Assembly (NCBI RefSeq): GCF_000295935.2
Contig: NZ_ALWO02000049.1
Coordinates: 5,294-69,293, forward strand
DNA: 64,000 nucleotides
Source of the DNA: Indibacter alkaliphilus LW1
GTDB lineage: Bacteria > Bacteroidota > Bacteroidia > Cytophagales > Cyclobacteriaceae
Direction: 5' to 3'
Below the pieces are notes generated by a model. It was given only the letters and a program-made list of their open reading frames with translations. It was not told the origin of the DNA and made no database searches. Positions 10,834 through 20,726 of this stretch are shown piece by piece. Positions within the stretch are counted from its first letter, which is position 1. Every line of letters starts with the position of its first letter. The position numbers and the translations under genes are program-made.

Positions 10834-10887
10834 TGGTTTGAAAGGATTCTTTTTTTTCCATATTTTTAGTTTAAAACTCTTATAAAT

Positions 10888-11226
10888 ATGGAAAGAGATT
10901 TGAAAGGAAGAACCAAAAAATTCGCTCTGAGCATTATCAATCTCGTTGAATTACTCCCTAATACAATATCAGGGCGAGCTATCGCAAATCAGTTAATAAG
11001 ATGTGGAACTTCTGTTGCGGCCAATTACAGAGCAGCCACTAGAAGCCGAAGTGATAAGGAGTTTGTCGCTAAAATCGGAATAGTAATAGAAGAAGCTGAT
11101 GAAAGCGAATTTTGGTTGGAAATGATCCAAGAAAAAGGATGGTTTGATGTTTCTTTATTAAAGCAGGAGGCCAATGAGCTTATTGCAATTTTTGTATCAA
11201 TAGTTAAAAAAATGAAGTTAAAATAA
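10888..11226 (+). CDS. Four-helix-bundle protein of the S23 / 23S rRNA intervening-sequence family
   Basis: A 112-residue all-helical protein. The family signature is clear: LKGRTKKFALSIINLVELL at the start, GRAIANQLIRCGTSVAANYR, then EFVAKIGIVIEEADESEFWL. Homologues were first seen in intervening sequences of 23S rRNA in spirochaetes, and free-standing copies are common in Bacteroidota genomes; their role is unknown. This copy has no link to sugar metabolism and separates araB from araD. The repeats around it suggest that it arrived as a unit. Translation starts at the ATG at 10888, after a T-rich tract. Confidence 0.9.
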   Translation: MERDLKGRTKKFALSIINLVELLPNTISGRAIANQLIRCGTSVAANYRAATRSRSDKEFVAKIGIVIEEADESEFWLEMIQEKGWFDVSLLKQEANELIAIFVSIVKKMKLK

Positions 11227-11261
11227 CTTTCAATTACAAAAAGGTGGTAAAGGTCGGGTGT

Positions 11262-11335
11262 TTCATCCCTCATCCTTCCTCCTTCATCCTTTTAAAAATC
11301 TAAAATCTTAACTCTACAATCTTAAATCTAAGATC
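11262..11335 (-). repeat. TCATCC repeat and ATCTAAA tract, right end of the insertion
   Basis: Positions 11262-11292 hold three to four TCATCC units, the inverse of the left-end repeat. Positions 11296-11335 are a degenerate 7- to 8-base periodic tract (AATCTAAAATCTTAACTC) ending two bases before the araD ATG, so it also supplies the araD leader. Confidence 0.65.
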
Positions 11336-11337
11336 AA

Positions 11338-12036
11338 ATGTACCAAGAACTTAAACGTGAATGCTACGAAGCGAATATGCAACTTCCAAAACTGGACCTG
11401 GTGGTCTATACTTTTGGGAATGTCAGTGCAGTGGATAGGGCAAATGGTGTTTTTGCCATCAAACCAAGCGGGGTGCCTTACGAAGAACTGAAGGTGGATG
11501 ATATCGTCATTGTCGACTTTGACAGTAAGGTAGTCGAAGGAAAAATGAGACCTTCCTCCGATACCAAAACCCATGCTTTTTTGTATAAGCATTGGGAAAC
11601 TATCGGTGGAATATGCCATACGCATTCCACTTATGCGGTGGCTTGGGCGCAAGCCATCAAGGACATTCCCAATTTTGGGACCACACATGCGGATCACTTG
11701 ACTGCCGATATCCCTTGTGCTCCACCTACGGCGGACCAGCTGATTGAAGGGGATTATGAGCATAACACGGGGCAGCAGATTTTGGATTGCTTTGCAGAAA
11801 AGAAACTCAGTCCGCAGGAAGTAGAAATGATTTTGGTAGGCAGTCATGGACCATTTGCTTGGGGAAAGGATGCATCCAAAGCTGTTTACAACAGCAAAGT
11901 TCTGGAAGAAGTGGCTAAAATGGCTTACCTCACCCTTCAGATCAACCCCAATGCTGCGAGACTAAAAGATGCTTTGGTCAAAAAACACTATGAAAGGAAA
12001 CACGGAAAAGATGCCTACTATGGGCAGGGATGCTAA
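11338..12036 (+). CDS. araD: L-ribulose-5-phosphate 4-epimerase
   Basis: Converts L-ribulose-5-phosphate to D-xylulose-5-phosphate, the end product of the arabinose pathway and a substrate for transketolase. The 232-residue length equals E. coli AraD (231). Class II aldolase-family motifs are intact: GNVSAVDR and KPSGVPYEEL (phosphate and substrate binding), SSDTKTHAFLYKHW, and the zinc ligands in CHTHSTYA and THADHLTADIPC, with a third His in VGSHGPFAWG. It lies downstream of the inserted IVP gene and runs directly into the epimerase gene that follows. Confidence 0.97.
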   Translation: MYQELKRECYEANMQLPKLDLVVYTFGNVSAVDRANGVFAIKPSGVPYEELKVDDIVIVDFDSKVVEGKMRPSSDTKTHAFLYKHWETIGGICHTHSTYAVAWAQAIKDIPNFGTTHADHLTADIPCAPPTADQLIEGDYEHNTGQQILDCFAEKKLSPQEVEMILVGSHGPFAWGKDASKAVYNSKVLEEVAKMAYLTLQINPNAARLKDALVKKHYERKHGKDAYYGQGC

Positions 12037-12047
12037 ATTTTACTGAT

Positions 12048-13193
12048 ATGTATAAACCGCTAACAAAATGCCTTATGGGTATTGCGCTGACTGGAATTCT
12101 TTTTTCCAGCTGCAATGCTCCCCAAAAAGATGAAAAAGAAATGGACAAAGAAACAGTCAATTTTAAAGTAAAAGTCAATGAAGTGAAACTTGGTGATAAA
12201 AATGCCAAAGTGTTTCACTTGGATAATGGAAATGGTATGGAGGTTGAAATTTCCAGCTTTGGAGGCATCATCTCTAAATTGATCGTGCCGGATAAGGAAG
12301 GCAATAGTGAAAACATTGTACTTGGTTATGAAAACATTGCTGACTATGACAATAACGACTACTATTTTGGTGCTGCCATAGGCCGTTTTGGAAATAGAAT
12401 TGCCAAAGGACAGTTTGAATTAGACGGACAGACCTACCAATTGGCTACCAATGATGGCAACAATCACCTGCATGGTGGGCTTTTGGGTTTTAACAGGGTG
12501 ATCTGGGATTCCGAATTTCAGGAAAGGGAAAAATCTATGAAAGTGATAATGTCCTACACCAGCCCCGACGGAGAAGAAGGTTATCCGGGTAACCTGAAAA
12601 CCACCCTTACTTTTGAACTGACAGCTGACAATAAGCTGCTACTGGAATTTGAATCAGAAACAGACCAAGCTACAATTGTAAACCTGACTCACCATGGATA
12701 TTTCAACCTGAGTGGGATGAAGGAGGATATTTTGGGCCATCAACTTACCCTGAATGCTTCCAAATATACACCTGTGGATGATGAACTGATCCCAACAGGT
12801 GAGCTGAAAGCTGTGGAAGGAACAGCTTTTGATTTTACCAGCAGCCATAAAGTAGGAGAAAGAATTGCCGAGGTACCAGGAGGTTATGACCATAATTTTG
12901 TAGTGAAGGAATCCCATTCCGATGAGCTGGTAAAAATGGCGGAACTTTACCACGAGGCCTCAGGAAGATTGATGGAGTTGTACGCGGATTCTCCAGCAGT
13001 ACAATTTTACTCAGGAAATTTCCTGGATGGAAAAGTAACGGTGGATAATGTTACCTACAATCAGTACATGGGACTTTGCCTAGAGCCCCAGACTTTTCCC
13101 AATGCACCAAATGAACCCTCATTTCCTACTGCCAGGTTGAACCCTGGAGAAAAATACACACATAAAATAGCCTATCATTTCAAAGTCAAATAA
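12048..13193 (+). CDS. Aldose 1-epimerase (galactose mutarotase family), lipoprotein-like
   Basis: Interconverts the anomers of aldoses such as L-arabinose, xylose or galactose. I prefer the ATG at 12048, 11 bases after araD, because it opens a lipoprotein-type signal (MYKPLTKCLMGIALTG then ILFSSC). An ATG at 12030 overlapping araD is possible. Mutarotase motifs include GNRIAKGQFELDG, the His-bearing NHLHGGLLGFNRVIW and NLTHHGYFNLSG, and the catalytic Glu region GLCLEPQTFPNAPN. Length of about 380 is normal. A secreted or membrane-anchored mutarotase fits the oligosaccharide-degrading periplasm. Lipidation is inferred from the Cys at the end of the hydrophobic stretch. Confidence 0.92.
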   Translation: MYKPLTKCLMGIALTGILFSSCNAPQKDEKEMDKETVNFKVKVNEVKLGDKNAKVFHLDNGNGMEVEISSFGGIISKLIVPDKEGNSENIVLGYENIADYDNNDYYFGAAIGRFGNRIAKGQFELDGQTYQLATNDGNNHLHGGLLGFNRVIWDSEFQEREKSMKVIMSYTSPDGEEGYPGNLKTTLTFELTADNKLLLEFESETDQATIVNLTHHGYFNLSGMKEDILGHQLTLNASKYTPVDDELIPTGELKAVEGTAFDFTSSHKVGERIAEVPGGYDHNFVVKESHSDELVKMAELYHEASGRLMELYADSPAVQFYSGNFLDGKVTVDNVTYNQYMGLCLEPQTFPNAPNEPSFPTARLNPGEKYTHKIAYHFKVK

Positions 13194-13239
13194 GAATTGT
13201 TTGACTCATTTCTCAAACCTATATCAAACCTAATTAACC

Positions 13240-14400
13240 ATGAAATTTCTAATTTATTCATTTTTGGCAATGATTTTTGGATACTCAGAGATCTCAGAAA
13301 TCAACGAAACCAAACCAAAAACCAATTCAGAAGACGAATATGAATCGCTTGCCAAAGCAGCAGAAGGTCTGTTCAAAATCGGTACCGCACTGAATGAAAG
13401 ACAGCTTAACAGTGGGGAAAACGAATCTCTGGCCATAACAAAAGAACACTTCAATGCAATTGTAGCTGAAAACTGCATGAAAAGTGGCAGAATTCAGCCT
13501 GTTGAAGGGGAGTTTGTGTGGGAACATGCAGACAGGTTCGTGGAGTTTGGGGAGAAGCACGGAATGGAAATCAATGGACACACTTTGATCTGGCATTCAC
13601 AGGCTCCGAAATGGTTTTTTGTAGACGAGCAGGGCAATGATGTTTCCAAGGAAGTTCTTATAGAAAGAATGGAAACGCATATCAACACTTTGGTTGGAAG
13701 GTACAAAGGCCGGGTCCATACTTGGGATGTGGTCAATGAAACCATCTTGGATGACGGTTCTTGGAGAAACAGTAAATTTTATCAGATTCTTGGTGAAGAT
13801 TTTGTCAAAATAGCTTTTGAACTTGCCCATAAAGCGGATCCTGAGGCTCGGTTGTTTTACAACGACTATTCTATGGCCATGCCGGGAAAAAGAGAAGGTG
13901 TGGTAAATATGGTAAAGAACCTACAGAAGCAAGGTGTAAAAATAGATGGAATTGGAATGCAGGGACATGTTGGTTTGGATTATCCTTCCTTGGAAGAGTT
14001 TGAGAATAGCATCAAAGCTTTTGCTGATTTGGGAGTGGAAGTCATGATTACGGAAATGGATGTGTCTGCATTGCCAAACCCAAGCAATCATCAAGGGGCG
14101 GAGATTTCTGACTCTATTGAGTATCAGCAGATGCTTAATCCCTATACAGAAGGCTTGCCTGATTCGGTTCAGCAAAGGTTCAATGAGCGCTACCTCGACT
14201 TCTTCAATCTTTTTTTGAAATACAAAGACAATATCAGCAGGGTAACGTTTTGGGGTGTGACGGACAGGTACTCCTGGAAAAACAATTTCCCTGTAAGAGG
14301 AAGAACTGATTACCCACTTTTATTTGACAGAGATTATCAAGCAAAAGCTGTGGTAAGTGACATCATAGAGCTATTAGGTGAGCATAGAATGGCTCAATAA
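13240..14400 (+). CDS. Endo-1,4-beta-xylanase, GH10
   Basis: Cuts the xylan backbone. This is a single-domain GH10 enzyme of 386 residues with an N-terminal hydrophobic signal (FLIYSFLAMIFGYSE). Active-site residues are all present: HTLIWHSQ, acid/base Glu167 in WDVVNETI, IDGIGMQGHVG, nucleophile Glu272 in MITEMDVSALP, and the WGVTDRYSW subsite block. It is thus the catalytically complete GH10 of the locus, in contrast to the GH10-like protein at 32062. There is no CBM. It follows the mutarotase by 46 bases and may belong to the ara operon. No lipobox is seen, so it is probably periplasmic and acts on imported oligosaccharides. Confidence 0.96.
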   Translation: MKFLIYSFLAMIFGYSEISEINETKPKTNSEDEYESLAKAAEGLFKIGTALNERQLNSGENESLAITKEHFNAIVAENCMKSGRIQPVEGEFVWEHADRFVEFGEKHGMEINGHTLIWHSQAPKWFFVDEQGNDVSKEVLIERMETHINTLVGRYKGRVHTWDVVNETILDDGSWRNSKFYQILGEDFVKIAFELAHKADPEARLFYNDYSMAMPGKREGVVNMVKNLQKQGVKIDGIGMQGHVGLDYPSLEEFENSIKAFADLGVEVMITEMDVSALPNPSNHQGAEISDSIEYQQMLNPYTEGLPDSVQQRFNERYLDFFNLFLKYKDNISRVTFWGVTDRYSWKNNFPVRGRTDYPLLFDRDYQAKAVVSDIIELLGEHRMAQ

Positions 14401-14532
14401 AAATGGTAGATGTATTCGTCAATGTGCATATGTTTATCGCAAATTATATTTTGAGAAGATATTTAATTGATACTAGATTGATATTTAGATATTAACCCGA
14501 AATAATCTATAATCCTAATAATTAAAGCTTCT

Positions 14533-14551
14533 GCCAAAGGAGTATGTAAAC
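14533..14551 (+). promoter_or_regulatory. Shared upstream motif GCCAAAGGAGTATGTAAAC
   Basis: A nearly identical sequence (GCCAAGGAGTATATAAAG) occurs at 18566-18583 upstream of the second esterase gene. This copy lies about 120 bases before the GH43 start. Likely a shared promoter or activator element; which one is unknown. Confidence 0.35.
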
Positions 14552-14571
14552 AATTAAGAATTTAATCTTTC

Positions 14572-14623
14572 CAGCTGTCTTGTCTATTTAAGGAAATGTT
14601 AACTAAAATAGATAAGGCAGCTG
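14572..14623 (+). promoter_or_regulatory. Long leader hairpin upstream of the first GH43 gene
   Basis: CAGCTGTCTTGTCTATTT (14572-14589) pairs over 18 positions with 14606-14623, with a 16-base loop. The only two departures from Watson-Crick pairing are a U-G and a G-U pair, which points to an RNA structure rather than a DNA operator. It ends 49 bases before the GH43 ATG, and no T-run follows. It may stabilise or control the mRNA leader. Confidence 0.5.
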
Positions 14624-14672
14624 AAGTTCCATTACATAATTATAAAAATTCGAAATCAGAATCAATTTATTC

Positions 14673-16259
14673 ATGCTATCAAACCCTTTTCCTAAGCAAC
14701 TGCTGATTTTTGTGATTCTTTTTGCTTTGGCAATTTTACCTAGATTGTCTTTTTCACAGCAAGCAAAAGCACAAAATCCAATCATATTTGCCGACGTGCC
14801 GGATCTATCGATGGTCAGGGTAGGAGATACCTATTACATGAGCAGCACAACCATGCACATGTCACCTGGTGTTCCCATCATGAAATCGACTGATTTGTCC
14901 AATTGGGAATTGATCGGCTATGCCTACGATCAGCTGGTGGATAATGCTGCGATGAACCTAAGTAAAGGAGAAAGTGCCTATGGACGTGGTTCATGGGCCA
15001 GTTGTCTTCGGTATCATGAGGGAAGGTTCTATTTGAGTACTTTTTCTGCAACAAGTGGGAAAACCCATATTTACATAACAGATGATATTGAAAAAGGGAA
15101 ATGGAAAGAGGTGAATTTTGAACCATCCTACCATGACCACAGCATTTATTTTGATGAAGATGGAAAGATCTATCTGATCTGGGGTGCGGGAGAGATCAGC
15201 ATAGTAGAATTAGAAAAAGACCTGAGCGGGATTGTCCCTGAAACTGAAAGAGTACTGATCGAAAATGCCAGTAAACCTGCAGGCGAAAACATCATGTTGA
15301 ATGCAGAAGGCTCGCAGATCTTCAAAGTTGGAGAGTACTTTTATTTGTTCAACATAGTCTGGCCCAGAAAAGACATGAGGACTGTATTGGTGCATAGATC
15401 CAAAAGTCTACATGGTCCCTACGAGGGAAAAGTAGTGCTCAAAGACAGAGGAATTGCGCAGGGTGGGCTGATCGATACACCTGAGGGAAACTGGTACGCT
15501 TATCTTTTTAGAGATTATGGAGCAGTGGGAAGAATTCCATATTTGGTTCCTGTCACTTGGGAAAATGATTGGCCGGTTTTGGGAGAGAACGGAAAAGTCC
15601 CTGATTATTTGGACCTTCCGGTAAATACAAGATTGATTTCTGGAATAGTGGCTTCCGATGACTTTTCAAGAGAGGAAAGAGATTTTACTTTTCTGCCGTT
15701 GGTGTGGCAGTGGAATCACAATCCTGTAGAAGAAAATTGGTCTCTTACAGAAAGGCCCGGGTTCTTAAGGTTAAAGTCGGATAGATTAGATAATAACTTT
15801 GTGGAAACCAGAAATACTTTAACCCAAAGGACATTTGGTCCAAAAAGTCAGGTAGTTACAAGGGTTGACCTGCAAGGTCTTGAAGATGGAGATGTGGTAG
15901 GTTTGGGACTATTGCAAAAAGAATATGGTTTTATCGGAATAAAAGCAGAGGATCAAAAAAAGGCACTTGTCATGTCCATTGGAAATGAAGATAATGAGCA
16001 GGTTATGGAAGAATTGTCATGGAATGAAGGCAATGTTTACCTTAAAGCTATTTGTGATTTTGAGAACCAAAAGGATTCAGCATTCTTTCAATACAGCAAA
16101 GATGGAAAGGAATGGAAAGATTTTGGGGCAGAACTTAAGATGACTTATACATTACCCCACTTTATGGGATACCGGTTTGGACTTTTTTATTATTCTACCA
16201 AATCAACCAGAGGCTATGCTGATTTTGATTTTTTTGAAATTTCTATTCCTGAGAATTGA
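14673..16259 (+). CDS. GH43 glycosidase (beta-xylosidase / alpha-L-arabinofuranosidase type)
   Basis: A 528-residue protein with a signal peptide (to about LSFSQQAKAQ), a five-bladed propeller catalytic domain (about 35-320) and a C-terminal beta-sandwich typical of xylosidase-type GH43. The three acidic catalytic residues are visible: base Asp44 in ADVPDLSMVR, the pKa-modulating Asp155 in YHDHSIYFDEDG, and acid Glu212 in NAEGSQIFKVG. The block STTMHMSPGVPIMKSTDL is typical of GH43 xylosidase-like subfamilies. It should remove xylose or arabinose from xylo-oligosaccharides. Neighbouring GH43 and CE1 genes point to arabinoxylan. The shared motif and the RNA hairpin upstream suggest its own promoter. 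Confidence 0.92.
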   Translation: MLSNPFPKQLLIFVILFALAILPRLSFSQQAKAQNPIIFADVPDLSMVRVGDTYYMSSTTMHMSPGVPIMKSTDLSNWELIGYAYDQLVDNAAMNLSKGESAYGRGSWASCLRYHEGRFYLSTFSATSGKTHIYITDDIEKGKWKEVNFEPSYHDHSIYFDEDGKIYLIWGAGEISIVELEKDLSGIVPETERVLIENASKPAGENIMLNAEGSQIFKVGEYFYLFNIVWPRKDMRTVLVHRSKSLHGPYEGKVVLKDRGIAQGGLIDTPEGNWYAYLFRDYGAVGRIPYLVPVTWENDWPVLGENGKVPDYLDLPVNTRLISGIVASDDFSREERDFTFLPLVWQWNHNPVEENWSLTERPGFLRLKSDRLDNNFVETRNTLTQRTFGPKSQVVTRVDLQGLEDGDVVGLGLLQKEYGFIGIKAEDQKKALVMSIGNEDNEQVMEELSWNEGNVYLKAICDFENQKDSAFFQYSKDGKEWKDFGAELKMTYTLPHFMGYRFGLFYYSTKSTRGYADFDFFEISIPEN

Positions 16260-16605
16260 AATTCTGGGAATGATTTAAAGACCAGGACGATAATTGGTTT
16301 GTCACTTGGTTTAGGTTTTCGAAAATAATGAAAGTCAACCAAGTATTGGTTTGATATATTCTGTAAATAGGAATTTATGAGAGATAAGTTAACAGAGGTG
16401 AGAGTTTAGGTTTTTTCAATAATGAACCTTTTATCATGATTTTAAGGTAGTTCATTAATTTTTTTCAGTTAAATGTTGAAATCACACTTATTATTCCGAT
16501 ATTGGATTGCGTATGGGGAACAACAAATGATTTATATTAAAAAAGTATCATGTTTGCTTTTCGTACATTTCAATTTCTTAAACCTACTATACCTAAAAAT
16601 TTTCC
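16260..16605. other. Intergenic gap between the two GH43 genes
   Basis: 346 AT-rich bases without a credible gene. It holds a small inverted repeat AACCAA-GTA-TTGGTT at 16337-16351 and a further CTTGGTT at 16305-16311 that can pair with the same left arm. These may be regulatory; no terminator with a T-run is seen. Confidence 0.4.
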
Positions 16606-18363
16606 ATGAACAGTACAGTTGATTGTATCAGGGGAATGGTAAACAGCACCGGGAAAAAGACGCTGGTTTTTTTCCTGGTGTGTTTGCTGAGTTTTGAATC
16701 AGCACTCATTGCCCAATCCCAATCTGAAAGAAAATTCGAAAACCCCATTTTAGCTGGATTTTATCCGGACCCAGGCATGTTCAGGGTTGGAGACGATTTT
16801 TATCTGGTTACTTCCACATTTACCTTCTTTCCTGGAGTACCCATTTTCCATAGTACCGACTTAGTCAATTGGAGACAATTGGGGCATGTGTTGGACCGTC
16901 CTTCCCAAATGGATGTGGATGGCTTGCAGCTTTCAGAAGGTATCTTTGCGCCTACCATACAGCACCATGAAGGTGTTTTTTATATGATTACCACCATTGT
17001 TGGTAAAGGGGGTAATTTTGTAGTTACTGCAACAGATCCAGCGGGACCATGGAGTGATCCGGTTTTCTTACCGGCTGTTCAGGGAATTGACCCTTCTATC
17101 TTCTTTGACGATGATGGTAAAAATTACATCATTTACAATGGTGATCCACCGGAAAACAAATCACTTTACAGAGGTCACCGTACGATCAGAATGATTGAGT
17201 TTGACACAGAAACCCTCAAGACTGTAGGGGATAATGTTATTTTGGTCAATGGTGGGGTCGACATCCATTCCAAGCCTGTTTGGATAGAAGCACCTCATAT
17301 TTACAAAACAAGAGGTTATTACTACCTCTGGGCTGCTGAAGGCGGGACAAGTGTCAATCACTCACAGGTTGTATTTAGGACCAAAGACCTGAAAGAAATG
17401 TTTATTCCTTATAAAAACAACCCCATATTGACTCAGAGGCATTTGGATCCAGCGAGACCCAATCCGATTTCTGCCGCAGGTCATGCTGATATGGTGGAAA
17501 CAAAAAACGGAGAGTGGTGGGCAGTTTTTCTTGCGACCAGACCTTACGACAAAAGGGATTATTACAACATCGGTAGAGAGGTGTTTTTGGCACCTGTCAC
17601 TTGGACAGAGGATGACTGGCCTGTAATCAGCGCAGATTTTACAGAAGTGCAATATTTTTATGATGCTCCGGATCTTCCTGAAAATAAGGAAAATATACCA
17701 TTCCCTGTATCAGGAAGTTTTACTATCAAAGACAATTTTGACAGCGAAAAACTTAAGGATTATTGGGTATTTGTAAGAGTTCCAAAAGAAAAATGGCATT
17801 CTATTAATACTAAAGCGAAAAAGCTTACCGTACAGCTTAGGCCAGAGACCATGTTCGAAAGGAAAAACCCAAGCTTCATCGGTAGAAGACAACAACATAA
17901 TTTGGGATATGCAACCACCGACCTGACATTTGAACCAAAATCATCCAATGAAATGGCAGGCATGATGTTGCTTCAAAATGAGGAGCATCATATTTTCTTC
18001 GCAAAAGGTATAGATGATGAAGGAAACCATGTCGCTAAGGTACTCAAAGCAACCAAGGAAGGCACTTATGAAGAGCTTTCCAATACCAAGTTAGGTAAAT
18101 CCCCTAAGTCTACCCTTTCCCTAAAAGTTGAATTTGAAAATGCTAAATATACTTTTTCCATTAAGGAAAGAGGTGATAAAGATTGGAAAGAGGTACTGGA
18201 GTTTGCTGAAGGGGAATACCTAAGTACCAGAATGGCTGGAGGTTTTGTAGGTGTTACTATGGGGCCATACGCTACTTCTTCTGGGGAGTCAAGTGATAAT
18301 AGTGCTGATTTTCATCAATTCACATACTCAGGTGAGAGTACTGCAGTCAAAAATCAAAAATAA
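16606..18363 (+). CDS. GH43 beta-xylosidase-type enzyme with C-terminal beta-sandwich
   Basis: A 585-residue secreted enzyme. An ATG at 16636 is an alternative start that still leaves a full signal peptide (TLVFFLVCLLSFESALIAQ). The catalytic propeller shows Asp55 in GFYPDPGMFRVGDDFY, Asp162 in GIDPSIFFDDDG and acid Glu228 in VWIEAPHIYK. The C-terminal half (about 370-580) is a concanavalin-like sandwich as in GH43 beta-xylosidases that shapes the active-site pocket. The sequence is close to the xylosidase/arabinofuranosidase subfamilies and quite different from the neighbouring GH43, so the pair probably split the work on different oligosaccharides. A strong terminator follows. Confidence 0.94.
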   Translation: MNSTVDCIRGMVNSTGKKTLVFFLVCLLSFESALIAQSQSERKFENPILAGFYPDPGMFRVGDDFYLVTSTFTFFPGVPIFHSTDLVNWRQLGHVLDRPSQMDVDGLQLSEGIFAPTIQHHEGVFYMITTIVGKGGNFVVTATDPAGPWSDPVFLPAVQGIDPSIFFDDDGKNYIIYNGDPPENKSLYRGHRTIRMIEFDTETLKTVGDNVILVNGGVDIHSKPVWIEAPHIYKTRGYYYLWAAEGGTSVNHSQVVFRTKDLKEMFIPYKNNPILTQRHLDPARPNPISAAGHADMVETKNGEWWAVFLATRPYDKRDYYNIGREVFLAPVTWTEDDWPVISADFTEVQYFYDAPDLPENKENIPFPVSGSFTIKDNFDSEKLKDYWVFVRVPKEKWHSINTKAKKLTVQLRPETMFERKNPSFIGRRQQHNLGYATTDLTFEPKSSNEMAGMMLLQNEEHHIFFAKGIDDEGNHVAKVLKATKEGTYEELSNTKLGKSPKSTLSLKVEFENAKYTFSIKERGDKDWKEVLEFAEGEYLSTRMAGGFVGVTMGPYATSSGESSDNSADFHQFTYSGESTAVKNQK

Positions 18364-18434
18364 TGTATTTCAAAATATGAATTTTAGGGTTTCTTGTAAT
18401 AGAATGTTTTGATCTTCAAGGTCAAATCATTTTT

Positions 18435-18481
18435 AAAACCCCGATCAGAAATATAATCTGAATCGGGGTTTTTCTTTTTTT
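18435..18481 (+). terminator. Intrinsic terminator after the second GH43 gene
   Basis: Stem AAAACCCCGAT (18435-18445) with ATCGGGGTTTT (18462-18472), followed by a long T-tract. It ends the transcript that carries the GH43 gene. Confidence 0.9.
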
Positions 18482-18565
18482 GAGACTATTTAAAAAGGAC
18501 GTCATTGTGTAAAAAATACAGTATTTTTTATATTAGCTTGATTTTCAATATAAAAACCAATTTCA

Positions 18566-18583
18566 GCCAAGGAGTATATAAAG
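18566..18583 (+). promoter_or_regulatory. Shared upstream motif GCCAAGGAGTATATAAAG
   Basis: Second copy of the element at 14533-14551, about 95 bases before the esterase ATG. Spacing to the gene is similar in both places (roughly 95 and 120 bases). Confidence 0.35.
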
Positions 18584-18644
18584 TTTTAAATGAATTTTAT
18601 TTGAATCATTGAATTGTAATAATCAGATATTCAGGTTTTTATAA

Positions 18645-19877
<1,233 letters not shown>

Positions 19878-19888
19878 ACCTAAGATTA

Positions 19889-19937
19889 GAAGACCTTCTT
19901 GTTGGCCGATAGCTAAAAAACAAGAAGGTCTTTTTTC
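19889..19937 (+). terminator. Intrinsic terminator after the CE1 esterase
   Basis: Perfect 13-bp stem AGACCTTCTTGTT (19891-19903) with AACAAGAAGGTCT (19919-19931), then TTTTTCT. It closes the enzyme block before the uptake operon. Confidence 0.9.
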
Positions 19938-20726
19938 TAAATCCTGGACTTTATATTTTTTCTAGACTTTTTGGTTGAAATCGGCTATCATTTATTCAAT
20001 CACCTTATGATATATGGTTAAAAGCTTAACCTGTTTGTATAAAATTTTAATTAAGTATTAGAGATGAAATAAAATATACTAGAAGCTCTAACTATAGAAA
20101 ATTTACTGAAGTTTTTAATCTGAAAAAAAATATTTTTAAGTCATTGAAAATCAAGTTTTTCACTTAAGCGAAATTAGTGTAAATATGACATTTAATAAAA
20201 ATAGCTCATGCCATGTAAATGATGGCAGTTTGATAGAAATTTTAGCTTTTTATATCCGCAACGAAAGACTGTAATAGATTGATAATCAGTGGTTAGTATA
20301 TTTTTGGTCAATTGAATTTTTATAAAACACCTATTTATATTTGATCAAGTCAGTTACAGTAATACCCAAAATAAAATGAGTACCGATAAATTTAAGTTCA
20401 TTATCATATATAGGCAGCTACTTAAGTACTGCTCTGGGAAAAAATCTAACTTCTGCCGGTTCATTTTTTTTGGTGGGAATTCACGGACTCCTGACTTTTA
20501 TTCTTTTACTAAATGCCCTACTTCATTTTGGCACCACCCATTTCTTGAGTTTTTCAAAGGGGAATATTCAACTGAATTATACTTTAATGACAACCATATT
20601 ATTACAATTATGAATACCTATTTCAATACAAGTTAATCCCCAAAATTAACCTGAAGCATTCCGCTTTTAAGGTTGTGAAAAATGTCAAACACAAATCAAA
20701 CCTAACAATAACCTAAGTAAATATTT
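19938..20726. other. Long regulatory gap upstream of the tandem SusCD operon
   Basis: About 790 very AT-rich bases without a convincing gene. An 86-codon frame at 20376-20636 has no family features and I do not count it. A weak inverted repeat TGCCAT-N7-ATGGCA lies at 20209-20227. The length suggests a long leader and promoter region for the large operon that begins at 20727. No regulator binding site can be named. Confidence 0.45.

Larger units (their letters stand above)
10774..11335 (+). mobile_element. Putative insertion: S23/IVP four-helix-bundle gene with GGATGA inverted ends
   Basis: Between araB and araD a single small gene is bounded by purine-rich repeats in inverted orientation. 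On the left, 10774-10833 reads as repeated GGATGA units (GAAGGATGAGGGATGAGG and so on). On the right, 11262-11292 reads TTTCATCCCTCATCC, its complement type. A second low-complexity tract of ATCTAAA/ATCTTAA units fills 11296-11335, right up to the araD start. The block interrupts an otherwise tight araB-araD operon without breaking either frame. There is no transposase, so if mobile it is non-autonomous. Mobility is inference from structure. Confidence 0.5.

Noticed and set aside
20376-20636. 86-codon plus-strand frame upstream of SusC 1
   Set aside because: No family features, Cys/Phe-rich random-looking composition, and it lies in AT-rich leader DNA; more likely chance.
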